From positions 3,472,001 through 3,536,000 of the forward strand of contig NZ_CP110011.1 in the NCBI RefSeq assembly GCF_025947345.1: a stretch of DNA of 64,000 bases, read 5' to 3'. The DNA comes from Flavobacterium sp. N502536. GTDB lineage: Bacteria > Bacteroidota > Bacteroidia > Flavobacteriales > Flavobacteriaceae. A model generated the notes under the pieces. It had not been told where the DNA came from. It saw only the letters and a program-made list of their open reading frames with translations, and did not search any database. The translations under genes and the position numbers were made by a program. Position 1 is the first letter of the stretch. Each line of letters starts with the position of its first letter. Positions 7,535-17,384 of this stretch are shown piece after piece.

Positions 7535-8410
7535 ATGCATAACAATTTAGTTATTCTTGCGGGTGGAGCATCTTCCCGTATGAAAAAAGAAGCCATTTCA
7601 GATAATTTAACTGCAGAAGAAATCGCGCAGGCAAATGAAAGAAGTAAAGGCTTAATAGGAGTTGGAGCAAGCGGAAGACCTTTGTTGGATTATCTTTTGC
7701 TCAACGCTAAAAAAGCAGGATATAAAAACATCTACATTATCATTGGAGAGCAGGGAGAGCTGTTTAAAGAGTTTTACGGAAGCCGTGACACCGATAATGA
7801 TTTTCACGGACTCAACATTTCATTTGCGGTTCAGTACATTCCCGAAGGAAGAGTGAAGCCATTTGGTACTGCTGATGCGTTGTTTCAGGCGGTAGAGCAG
7901 TTTCCGGAATTAAACACACAGCAATATTCAGTTTGTAACAGTGATAACTTGTACTCAGCTGCTGCTTTATTGGCGCTTAGAGAAACCAATAGTCCAAACG
8001 CTTTTATTGCTTACGATCGTGAGGCTTTGGAATTTCCGTCTGAAAGAATTTCCCGATTTGCCATTGCTAAATTGGATCAGAACAATCAGTTGCTGGATAT
8101 TTTAGAAAAACCTTCGGCCGATGTTTTAGCGGATTATAAAGACGTTGAGGGGAAAATAAGAGTGAGTATGAATGCTTTTAAATTCAACGGAAGTACTTTA
8201 TACACACACTTAAAAAATTGTCCTGTTCATCCTGAGCGCGACGAAAAAGAGCTGCCTACAGTATTATTAAATGCCGTAAAAGAAAACCCAAATACCACAA
8301 TAGGGATCCCATTTTCAGAACATGTTCCGGATCTGACTGCTAAAGAAGATATTGCCGATGTAAAGGAATATTTAAAGCAGCATTATCCGGTTTTAGACTG
8401 GGACGCTTAA
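7535..8410 (+). CDS. Sugar-phosphate nucleotidyltransferase-like protein
   Basis: 291 residues with the N-terminal Rossmann-type signature of NTP transferases, LAGGASSRMKK (about residues 8-18), a predicted sugar-phosphate site further on (FGTADALFQAV, then YSVCNSDNLYSA, where the aspartate of NSDN fits the metal-binding position) and the later FIAYDREALEF. Such enzymes join a sugar 1-phosphate to NTP to give an NDP-sugar. With the GHMP kinase upstream this would give a two-step salvage route, free sugar to sugar-1-P to NDP-sugar. The gap to the kinase is 138 bp and filled by heptamer repeats; the start ATG follows an AT-rich leader. Nucleotide and sugar specificity are not readable. Confidence 0.75.
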   Translation: MHNNLVILAGGASSRMKKEAISDNLTAEEIAQANERSKGLIGVGASGRPLLDYLLLNAKKAGYKNIYIIIGEQGELFKEFYGSRDTDNDFHGLNISFAVQYIPEGRVKPFGTADALFQAVEQFPELNTQQYSVCNSDNLYSAAALLALRETNSPNAFIAYDREALEFPSERISRFAIAKLDQNNQLLDILEKPSADVLADYKDVEGKIRVSMNAFKFNGSTLYTHLKNCPVHPERDEKELPTVLLNAVKENPNTTIGIPFSEHVPDLTAKEDIADVKEYLKQHYPVLDWDA

Positions 8411-8465
8411 AAAAAATTAACAAAAAATTGATATCTAATTTACAGATAAGTATAACTTATTAAAC

Positions 8466-8527
8466 TACTTTTGTTTTAAAATTGCAAAAAATACGCACTG
8501 AAAAGTGTTTAAATTGCAATATATTTG
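8466..8527 (+). promoter_or_regulatory. Possible internal promoter(s) before the MFS transporter
   Basis: In the 184-bp gap there are two exact TAnnTTTG boxes: TACTTTTG (8466-8473) and TATATTTG (8520-8527). The second would give a leader of about 60 nt. No operator-like TCGA palindrome is present here, so any transcript from these would not be under the putative LacI sites. No clear -33 element for either. Confidence 0.35.
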
Positions 8528-8594
8528 CAAAAAGTGTTGGTGTTATTTTAGATGGATAAAACAACTAATCTATTAACTATCAACCAATAAAATT

Positions 8595-9968
8595 ATGTCA
8601 AAAATTGAGACTGCAATACCTATAGAAAAGAGGAGTTCGATCATTCCGATGATTATCCTGACCGCATTATTTTTTATATTGGGATTTGTCACCTGGTTAA
8701 ACGGACCTTTAATTCCTTTTTTCGAATTAGCGTGCGAGTTGTCTTCTTCTCAGGCTTATTTTGTAACTTTTGCTTTTTATATTGCCTATTTTGTAATGGC
8801 AGTTCCATCATCCTGGGTAATTGAAAAGGTAGGCTATAAAAATGGTATTTCTTTAGGATTATTAATCATTGCAGCCGGAGCATTTATGTTTTATCCGGCC
8901 GCCGAAAGCCGAACTTTTATATTGTTTTTAATTGCCTTATTTATCATGGGAACGGGCTTGGCTATTTTGCAGACGGCTTCGAATCCGTATGTGGTAGTGA
9001 TTGGCCCAAGAGAAAGTGCAGCAGCCAGAATTAGCGTACTGGGAATTGCAAATAAACTGGCAGGTTTTGTTGCGCCATTGATCTTAACGGCTTTGGTATT
9101 GTCAAACATGCAGGAGTTTACGGCAGATAAAATTGCGCTTTTGGATACTGTTTCCAAAACAAATGCTTTAAATTCTCTTGCATTACAATTGCAAAGACCC
9201 TATCTTTATATGGGATTGATTATAATGGTTTTAGCATTTTTGGTAAAACTGTCTCCGCTTCCGGAAATTGATTTAGATGAAGAAGGAAATGTGGCGCATT
9301 TGAGTATTTTTAAGCAAATCAGAAATGCCTTCAGACGTCCGCAATTGGTTTTAGGAGTAATCACTTTGATGCTGTATTTAGCGGCAGAAGTTTTAGCCGG
9401 AGATTCTATTGGAGGATTCGGAAAAGAACTGGGCGTATATGGAAGCGAAGGGAATTTTTATTTAAAATTAACCTCGTTTACCATGTCGGCAATGGTTGTG
9501 GGGTATATACTGGGGATTACATTAATTCCAAAATACCTTTCGCAGGTAACGGCCTTGAAAGGCTCAGGAGTTTTGGGTATAATTTTAGTATTGGCAATCG
9601 TTTTGATTTCACCAAAAATTATGATTCAGCTGCCTGGAATTCCAAGTCTGCCGGTGGTGATTCTTTTGGTAGCGTTGTTGGGTCTGGCAAATGCACTTTG
9701 CTGGCCGGCAATTTGGCCAATGGCATTAGAGGATTTAGGAGGTTATACCAAAATTGGAAGTGCAATATTGATTATGGGAATTATTGGAGGAGCAATTTTT
9801 CCTTTGTTCTACGGAATAATCACAGAAAATATAAATGCGTCAAATATTGCAAATGGTACCGTTGGAGTTTCAAAAAGCGGAAATCAAATTGCGTATTTAA
9901 TGCTGTTACCATCGTATGTAATGATTCTTTTTTATGCAGTAAAAGGACATAAGTATCGAAGCTGGTAA
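8595..9968 (+). CDS. FucP-type MFS sugar transporter
   Basis: Inner-membrane sugar:cation symporter of the major facilitator superfamily, 457 residues and about 12 hydrophobic segments. The FucP/GluP/NagP subfamily is indicated by FFILGFVTWLNGPLIPF near the N terminus, the paired motif ILQTASNPYVVVIGPRESAA (about residues 124-143) and ANALCWPAIWPMALEDLG (about 363-380), where the last stretch is a recognisable C-domain feature. It would import the free sugar phosphorylated by the upstream kinase. In Bacteroidota, related transporters (NagP) carry N-acetylglucosamine, which fits the downstream NagB domain. Only 32 bp separate it from the next gene, consistent with co-transcription. Confidence 0.88.
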   Translation: MSKIETAIPIEKRSSIIPMIILTALFFILGFVTWLNGPLIPFFELACELSSSQAYFVTFAFYIAYFVMAVPSSWVIEKVGYKNGISLGLLIIAAGAFMFYPAAESRTFILFLIALFIMGTGLAILQTASNPYVVVIGPRESAAARISVLGIANKLAGFVAPLILTALVLSNMQEFTADKIALLDTVSKTNALNSLALQLQRPYLYMGLIIMVLAFLVKLSPLPEIDLDEEGNVAHLSIFKQIRNAFRRPQLVLGVITLMLYLAAEVLAGDSIGGFGKELGVYGSEGNFYLKLTSFTMSAMVVGYILGITLIPKYLSQVTALKGSGVLGIILVLAIVLISPKIMIQLPGIPSLPVVILLVALLGLANALCWPAIWPMALEDLGGYTKIGSAILIMGIIGGAIFPLFYGIITENINASNIANGTVGVSKSGNQIAYLMLLPSYVMILFYAVKGHKYRSW

Positions 9969-10000
9969 GGAGTAACGAGAAAAATTAAAAAGACTATATC

Positions 10001-11929
10001 ATGTTAAAAAGTAAAATCGACAAAGCAACGGGGTTCGAGAAACGATTCGAAAACATCAATACAGTTGTTTTTGAAAATTCTGGCGATGCGTCAAAAGCAG
10101 TAGCTCAGGAAATTGCGGCTTTAATTCAATCCAAGCAAAAAGAAAATAAACCTTGTATTTTAGGTCTGGCAACAGGATCTTCTCCAAAAGGATTATATGC
10201 TGAACTGGTACGTTTACACAAAGAGGAAGGCTTGAGTTTTAAAAACGTAATTAGTTTCAATTTGGATGAATATTATCCAATGGAGCCAAATTCAATCAAC
10301 AGTTATGTTCGTTTTATGAATGAATTGCTGTTTGATCATGTCGATATTTTACCTGAAAATTACCACGTTCCGGACGGACTTTTAACAAAAGAGCAAATCG
10401 CAGATTATTGCCACGATTATGAAGCAAAAATCGAAGCACTTGGTGGAATCGATTTGCAGATTCTTGGAATTGGAGGTAACGGACATATTGGTTTTAATGA
10501 ATCGGGATCGTTACAAAACTCTAAAACACGTTTGGTGGCTTTAGATCATATTACCAGAGTAGCAGCAAGTAAAGACTTTTTCGGATTGAGCAATACGCCA
10601 AGAACAGCAATTACACTTGGAGTAAAAAAGATCATGGAAGCCAAACAGGTAATCTTACTGGCTTGGGGAGAAGGGAAAGCGAATATTGTAAAAAAATCAG
10701 TCGAAGATGAAGTGACCAACCGCGTACCGGCTTCGTTTTTACAGGAACACAACAACGCTGTTTTTGTTTTAGACAAAGAGGCTTCTTCAAAACTAACCAG
10801 AATCAACAAACCTTGGTTGGTAGAAAAAGTAATCTGGACCGATAAATTGACCCGTAAAGCGGTTTTAGGATTAGCATTACAGCTTAAAAAACCAATTTTA
10901 ATGCTTACCGATGCCGATTATATCGAAAACGGAATGAGCGATTTATTGGCTGATTCAGGTCCGGCATACGACATCAATATCAAGATATTCAATAAATTAC
11001 AAAATACAATCACAGGATGGCCGGGAGGTAAACCAAATGCCGATGATACCAATCGTCCTGAAAGAGCAGAACCTGCTAAAAAACGTGTATTGATTTTTAG
11101 CCCGCACCCGGATGACGATATCATCAGTATGGGAGGAACTTTCATGCGTTTGCAGGAGCAGGGACATGAAGTACATGTAGCGTATCAAACTTCCGGAAAT
11201 ATTGCTGTAGCCGATGATGAAGCTTTGCGTTTTGCAAGATTCGTAATTGATTACAATGAAAAATTCGGAATCAAAAGTGCCGAAGCAGACAATATTTACC
11301 AAAAAGCAGCGACTTTTTTAACCAATAAAAAGAACAGCGAAATTGATATTCCTGAAGTTCGTTACATCAAAGGATTAATCAGAAAAGGAGAGGCGAGAGC
11401 GACCAGTCATTTTGTAGGTTTAACTGATGATCAGATTCATTTTATGGAATTACCATTCTATGAAACCGGAACAATTGAGAAAAAACCAATTGGAAAAGAA
11501 GACATTCAGTTAACGATGGACTTAATTGAAAAAATTAAGCCGCACCAAATTTATGCTGCAGGAGATTTAGCAGATCCGCACGGAACACATAAGGTTTGTT
11601 TGGACGCTATTTTCGAAGCGGTAAAAGCACTAAAACCAAAATCGTTTATGGACGATTGCTGGTTGTGGTTGTACCGCGGAGCATGGCAGGAATGGGGAAT
11701 TGATGAAGTTGAAATGGCGGTACCAATGAGCCCGGATCAGGTATTGGCAAAACGTCACGGAATCTTCAAGCACCAATCTCAAAAAGACGGTGTTGTTTTC
11801 CAGGGAACTGATGCCAGAGAATTTTGGCAAAGAGCCGAAGACCGAAATGCCGAAACAGCTGCTTTGTACCAACAGTTAGGTCTAGCTACTTACGCTGCAA
11901 TGGAAGCTTTTGTAAGGTGGCATTATTAA
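10001..11929 (+). CDS. nagB: NagB/PIG-L fusion: glucosamine-6-phosphate deaminase with deacetylase-like domain
   Basis: 642 residues with two enzymes in one chain. Residues 1 to about 300 are NagB-type glucosamine-6-P deaminase/isomerase: LATGSSPKGLYAELVRLH, VISFNLDEYYPM with the catalytic Asp (about residue 89), and GIGGNGHIGFNES with the His (about 162). Residues from about 360 are a PIG-L/LmbE domain: FSPHPDDDIISMGGTF (zinc ligands His-Pro-Asp-Asp, about 369) and DLADPHGTH (about 525). PIG-L enzymes remove N-acetyl groups from GlcNAc-containing substrates, so the fusion may deacetylate and then deaminate an N-acetylhexosamine phosphate, replacing a separate NagA. This two-domain form is common in Bacteroidota. 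The order of reactions and which phosphorylated form is used are inferences. Confidence 0.92.
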   Translation: MLKSKIDKATGFEKRFENINTVVFENSGDASKAVAQEIAALIQSKQKENKPCILGLATGSSPKGLYAELVRLHKEEGLSFKNVISFNLDEYYPMEPNSINSYVRFMNELLFDHVDILPENYHVPDGLLTKEQIADYCHDYEAKIEALGGIDLQILGIGGNGHIGFNESGSLQNSKTRLVALDHITRVAASKDFFGLSNTPRTAITLGVKKIMEAKQVILLAWGEGKANIVKKSVEDEVTNRVPASFLQEHNNAVFVLDKEASSKLTRINKPWLVEKVIWTDKLTRKAVLGLALQLKKPILMLTDADYIENGMSDLLADSGPAYDINIKIFNKLQNTITGWPGGKPNADDTNRPERAEPAKKRVLIFSPHPDDDIISMGGTFMRLQEQGHEVHVAYQTSGNIAVADDEALRFARFVIDYNEKFGIKSAEADNIYQKAATFLTNKKNSEIDIPEVRYIKGLIRKGEARATSHFVGLTDDQIHFMELPFYETGTIEKKPIGKEDIQLTMDLIEKIKPHQIYAAGDLADPHGTHKVCLDAIFEAVKALKPKSFMDDCWLWLYRGAWQEWGIDEVEMAVPMSPDQVLAKRHGIFKHQSQKDGVVFQGTDAREFWQRAEDRNAETAALYQQLGLATYAAMEAFVRWHY

Positions 11930-11937
11930 AAAAGGGG

Positions 11938-12152
11938 CTAAGGTTCTGAGGTGCTAAGGTTTTAGTTTTCAGTCGCGGTTTACGGTCTCAGTTTCAAACT
12001 TACTGCGACTGAAAACTGCGACCGTAGACTATTTTTTAATTCGTGGCGAAATCATTTACCCGAATAGCTGTCTTTTATTAATCGTTAGTTTGGCAGTACG
12101 TTTTAAAAAGAGGTTAAGGCCCTGCGACTGAAAACCGAGACTGAAAACTATC
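11938..12152. repeat. Intergenic CTAAG and CAGTCGC/GAGACTG repeat cluster
   Basis: After the nagB stop comes a short run CTAAGGTTCTGAGGTGCTAAGG, followed by blocks of CAGTCGC, GGTCTCAGT and their complements GCGACTG and GAGACTG (11963-12030), with more at 12121-12152. Left-hand blocks pair with right-hand blocks, so the RNA folds into an imperfect hairpin. Close relatives occur at 31464-31562 and 61627-61720. Confidence 0.8.
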
Positions 12153-12201
12153 TTTTAATCTCTGGTAAAAGAAAAAAAATAATAATAGCTTTGCATGTAA
12201 C

Positions 12202-12250
12202 AAGAAGCAAGAGGAAAGGATATAGAACTTCTTTCCTCTTGCTTCTTTTT
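12202..12250 (+). terminator. Strong hairpin, probable intrinsic terminator
   Basis: AAGAAGCAAGAGGAAAG (12202-12218) pairs perfectly with CTTTCCTCTTGCTTCTT (12231-12247) around a 12-nt loop, followed by TTTTCTTT. It ends only 15 bp before the ATG of the next gene, so if it terminates the nagB operon the next gene must start inside or after the hairpin. Confidence 0.65.
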
Positions 12251-12264
12251 TCTTTAAAAAAAAC

Positions 12265-12501
12265 ATGGAACCAGACAAAAAACTGCTCATAAAATTAGCC
12301 CATACCAAAATGCCATTCGGAAAATACGAAGGCTGGTTTTTAATTGATTTACCCGAATATTATGTCGTTTGGTATCAGAATAAAGGATTTCCAAAAGGAG
12401 AGCTCGGACAGCAATTAGCGCTTGTTTACGAGTTAAAACTGAACGGACTTGAGGAACTGATCCGCAATATTAAAAAGCAATATCCTAAACCTTTGAAATA
12501 G
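12265..12501 (+). CDS. DUF3820 family small protein
   Basis: 78 residues. The middle KMPFGKYEGWFLIDLPEYYV and NKGFPKGELGQQLALVYELK match the DUF3820 pattern (MPFGKYKG...LIDLPExYLxWF...KGFPxGxLG), a small conserved bacterial protein of unknown function, sometimes labelled as a quorum-sensing-related factor without good evidence. No signal peptide or membrane segment. It stands alone, with a perfect hairpin directly upstream, so its promoter is unclear. Confidence 0.75.
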   Translation: MEPDKKLLIKLAHTKMPFGKYEGWFLIDLPEYYVVWYQNKGFPKGELGQQLALVYELKLNGLEELIRNIKKQYPKPLK

Positions 12502-12617
12502 TGAGAAATATCTTTTTCTTTTAATTAAGTTGTTGATTTCTCAAATTCAGAAAAAGAAGGTTAATTTAATTGTTGATAACTTAGACGGGGTAGTTATCGT
12601 TTGTGTAAGTCGTTTTC

Positions 12618-12625
12618 TATTTTTG
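12618..12625 (+). promoter_or_regulatory. -7 box before the DUF4190-like gene
   Basis: TATTTTTG matches TAnnTTTG. It lies 25 nt upstream of the ATG at 12651, a normal short leader. The nearest TTG (12601-12603) is a little too close to be a standard -33 element. Confidence 0.5.
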
Positions 12626-12650
12626 TCAGAACTAACAAAAACAATTTTTT

Positions 12651-13061
12651 ATGGAAAATAATTTACCTTCTTCAAATGCTGGCCAGTCATTAGGTATTAT
12701 CGCTTTAATTTTTGGTATTATCGGTGTATTAGCAGCTTTTATTCCCTGCTTTGGTTTTATTGCAGTTTTATTTGGAATTCTTGCAATTGTATTTGGAGCG
12801 ATTGGTTTAAATCAGGCAAAAAAAGAAAATGCATCGACTTCTTTACCAAAAGCTGGTTTATATTTGGGAATCGCAGCAACAGTTTTTGTTATTATTTGGG
12901 TTGCTATTTTTGTTGGCTCGATAGGTTCTCTTGCTTTAGAACACAAGGATGAAATCGAAAGAGCTTTAGATTCTGTTAAAGTAGAACAAATAAAAACGGC
13001 TGATTCTTTAGATGTAGAGGTGCAGGTAGATACTACTGCAATTGAGGATACTGTAAAATAA
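12651..13061 (+). CDS. DUF4190-like small membrane protein
   Basis: 136 residues with two long hydrophobic segments, each with a Gly-rich pattern: LGIIALIFGIIGVLAAFIPC and FGILAIVFGAIGLNQAKKE, then a third segment GLYLGIAATVFVIIWVAIFV, and an acidic C-terminal tail. The GxxALxxGIxGxxA...GLxxAKK arrangement is that of DUF4190 proteins. Function unknown. It ends 12 bp before the DUF2752 gene, so both are probably co-transcribed. Confidence 0.7.
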   Translation: MENNLPSSNAGQSLGIIALIFGIIGVLAAFIPCFGFIAVLFGILAIVFGAIGLNQAKKENASTSLPKAGLYLGIAATVFVIIWVAIFVGSIGSLALEHKDEIERALDSVKVEQIKTADSLDVEVQVDTTAIEDTVK

Positions 13062-13073
13062 TATATTCGGTAA

Positions 13074-13463
13074 ATGTCTATTTATCAAGAAATTGATTCT
13101 TATAAAAAGATAAACATAATTTTGATCTTCATCATTATGTTTGTCTTTTTTTATTGCTTTTTTCTTCCCTATTTAAATTTTGGTTTGCGTTCATCCTGCG
13201 ACGGATTGCCGTTGATTTATTGTAAAAGCCGCGGACTCACAAGGGCTTTTTCTCAAATACTTAGATTTCATTTTCGGGAAGCAATTCTGTACAATCCATT
13301 TAGCATAAAAATTTTTGGTTTCTTTTTGTTTCAGCTTGCTGCGAGATTTTTTATCAATTGCATTATTTCTTTCCCCATATTTAAAAGGGTATTAATCTTT
13401 GATATTTCGTTAAGTGTAATTTCTTTTCTTTTCTGTTTTTATAATTTGATACTTCCTTACTAG
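13074..13463 (+). CDS. DUF2752-like membrane protein
   Basis: 129 residues with three or four hydrophobic segments. The stretch CKSRGLTRAFSQILRFHFR followed by AILYNPFS matches the DUF2752 core (CPGCGLTRAxxxLLxGDxxxAxxxNPL). The usual CPGCG is here CKSRG, keeping only one cysteine of the pair, with another Cys ten residues upstream. Function unknown. Second gene of a likely two-gene operon with the DUF4190-like gene. Confidence 0.65.
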   Translation: MSIYQEIDSYKKINIILIFIIMFVFFYCFFLPYLNFGLRSSCDGLPLIYCKSRGLTRAFSQILRFHFREAILYNPFSIKIFGFFLFQLAARFFINCIISFPIFKRVLIFDISLSVISFLFCFYNLILPY

Positions 13464-13608
13464 AAATTAATTAGGCTGTATTTTTGAGTTTTACTTATGG
13501 ATTTTTAGCTAATACTGATAAAAAACATTCATTTTGATAATAGAATTGATTGCTAAAGCATTTAAAATAAAATGTGCCTAAAAATTTAAAAATTATCTCA
13601 TTCTCTAA

Positions 13609-15294
<1,686 letters not shown>

Positions 15295-15374
15295 TAATTA
15301 ATATTCTGAAAAGTGTAACTTTTGAGTTCAACTCATTACTAATACCTTTTTAACGAATAACTTTTTAAACTATA

Positions 15375-17288
15375 ATGGAAGAAAAAAAATTTGATCTTAA
15401 TTCAATCATTGGTTTTGTATTGATATTTGGAATTTTGATTTGGATTATGTACCAAAATCAGCCTTCTGATAAAGAGATTGCTGCTGAAAAAGCAAAGAAA
15501 GAACTAGTTGCCAAACAAGAAGCACAAGCGAAAGCGGATAAAACAAAAACAGCTGTTTTACCGGTGGCTGCCACAGCAACTCCTGGAGACACAGTTCAGC
15601 TGGCGCAATTACAAAAAACATTAGGTGGTTTCGCTTATTCGGCTACACTTCCTTCTGCTAAAGAAGGTTTTACAACTATTGAAAACGAAAAGATTAAACT
15701 AAAAATCGCCAACAAAGGTGGTTATGTAGTTGAAGCTACATTGAAAGAATTTAAAAGATTTGAGAAAAATTCCGGACAATTAGTAGAATTAATTAAAGAC
15801 AATAATTCGAACCTAAACATTCAGTTACAAACAACTGACAACAGAACTTTAAATTCGAAAGATCTTTATTTTGAGCCAACGTTGACTAAAAACGGTGAGG
15901 ATCAAATCTTGACTATGCGTTTGAAAGCGGGTGCTAATGAATTTTTGGAATTTAAATATGTATTAAAACCAAACGATTATTTAGTTGGTTTTGATATTCA
16001 TTCTCAAGGATTGAACAAAGTTTTAAATTCTTCTAAACCATTAGATTTACAATGGAATTTAAGAACTTTCAGAAATGAGAAAAGTATTTCTTATGAAAAT
16101 CGTTATGCTGAAATTTATTATAGCTATCAGGATGGTAAAGAAAGTTATGTAGGACAGGGTACTCTTAAAGAAGAAAATCCTGAAAAAGTGGATTATGTTG
16201 CTTTTAAACAGCACTTTTTCACTACAATTTTACAAACAAATACTTCTTTTGAAAAAGCACATTTGGTTTCTGAAAATTTAGTAAAAGATGAAAAAATCGA
16301 TACTATTTTCACCAAACAATTTAAAGCAAACGTTCCTTTAGCATTTACTAACGGAGAAGTTGATTATAAAATGAGTTGGTATTTTGGACCGGCTGATTAT
16401 AAAGTTTTAAAATCTTACGATAAAAACTTCGAAAAAATTATTCCATTAGGTTGGGGGATTTTTGGATGGATCAACAAATGGATTTTCATTCCATTGTTTG
16501 GATTCTTAAGCTCTACAATTGGATTGTCATTAGGAATTGCCATTATCATCTTTACAATCATTATCAAATTGGCCATGTCGCCAATTACCTATAAGTCATT
16601 CCTGTCACAGGCTAAAATGAAAGTTTTACGTCCGGAGATTACAGAATTGGGAGAAAAATTCAAAAAAGACCCAATGAAAAAACAACAGGAAACCATGAAA
16701 CTGTACAACAAAGCAGGGGTAAACCCAATGGCAGGATGTATTCCGGCATTGATTCAGCTTCCGTTTATGTATGCGTCATTCCAGTTCTTCCCATCTGCCT
16801 TTGAGTTAAGACAAAAAGGATTCCTTTGGGCAGACGATTTGTCTTCTTTTGATGCGGTAGTGAAATTACCATTTAGCATTCCATTGTATGGAGATCATAT
16901 CAGTTTGTTTCCAATTTTGGCAGCTATTGCGATTTTCTTCTATATGAAAATGACTTCTGGAGACCAGCAAATGGCAGCCCCTCAACAAGAAGGTATGCCG
17001 GATATGGCAAAAATGATGAAAATCATGATTTATGTTTCACCGTTAATGATGTTGATCTTCTTTAACAGTTATGGAGCAGGTTTGAGTTTGTATAACTTTA
17101 TTTCGAACTTAATTACAATTGGAATTATGTTTGTTATTAAAAACTACATCGTGGATACAGATAAAATTCACGCTCAGATTCAGGAAAACAAATTAAAAGA
17201 GCCTAAAAAGCAAAGCAAGTTTCAACAACGTCTTCAGGAAGTAATGGAACAGCAGGAAGCTGCGAAAGCTCAGAATAAAAAGAAATAA
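15375..17288 (+). CDS. yidC: Membrane protein insertase YidC
   Basis: Inner-membrane insertase that places proteins in the bilayer with or without SecYEG. 637 residues: an N-terminal membrane segment (IIGFVLIFGILIWIMYQNQP), a large periplasmic domain (to about residue 350), then the conserved 60KD_IMP domain with five membrane segments (WGIFGWINKWIFIPLFGFLS, MSPITYKSFLSQAKMKVLRP, GCIPALIQLPFMYASFQFF), and a charged Lys/Gln-rich tail. This is the long form typical of Gram-negative bacteria. An intrinsic terminator follows 8-38 nt after the stop. Confidence 0.97.
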   Translation: MEEKKFDLNSIIGFVLIFGILIWIMYQNQPSDKEIAAEKAKKELVAKQEAQAKADKTKTAVLPVAATATPGDTVQLAQLQKTLGGFAYSATLPSAKEGFTTIENEKIKLKIANKGGYVVEATLKEFKRFEKNSGQLVELIKDNNSNLNIQLQTTDNRTLNSKDLYFEPTLTKNGEDQILTMRLKAGANEFLEFKYVLKPNDYLVGFDIHSQGLNKVLNSSKPLDLQWNLRTFRNEKSISYENRYAEIYYSYQDGKESYVGQGTLKEENPEKVDYVAFKQHFFTTILQTNTSFEKAHLVSENLVKDEKIDTIFTKQFKANVPLAFTNGEVDYKMSWYFGPADYKVLKSYDKNFEKIIPLGWGIFGWINKWIFIPLFGFLSSTIGLSLGIAIIIFTIIIKLAMSPITYKSFLSQAKMKVLRPEITELGEKFKKDPMKKQQETMKLYNKAGVNPMAGCIPALIQLPFMYASFQFFPSAFELRQKGFLWADDLSSFDAVVKLPFSIPLYGDHISLFPILAAIAIFFYMKMTSGDQQMAAPQQEGMPDMAKMMKIMIYVSPLMMLIFFNSYGAGLSLYNFISNLITIGIMFVIKNYIVDTDKIHAQIQENKLKEPKKQSKFQQRLQEVMEQQEAAKAQNKKK

Positions 17289-17295
17289 CAATACT

Positions 17296-17326
17296 AAAAA
17301 AATCTCGATTTATCGGGATTTTTTTA
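17296..17326 (+). terminator. Intrinsic terminator after yidC
   Basis: AAAAAATCTCGAT / ATCGGGATTTTTTT hairpin with a two-base loop and one internal mismatch, ending in seven T, just after the yidC stop. Confidence 0.85.
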
Positions 17327-17384
17327 TACCTCAGATATACTTTATCAAAGCCATTATCGTTAAAGTTAAAAATGAAATATAAAT

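Noticed and set aside
10546..11302. Several minus-strand ORFs inside the NagB/PIG-L gene
   Set aside because: They mirror a well-supported coding frame and show no independent domains or start signals.
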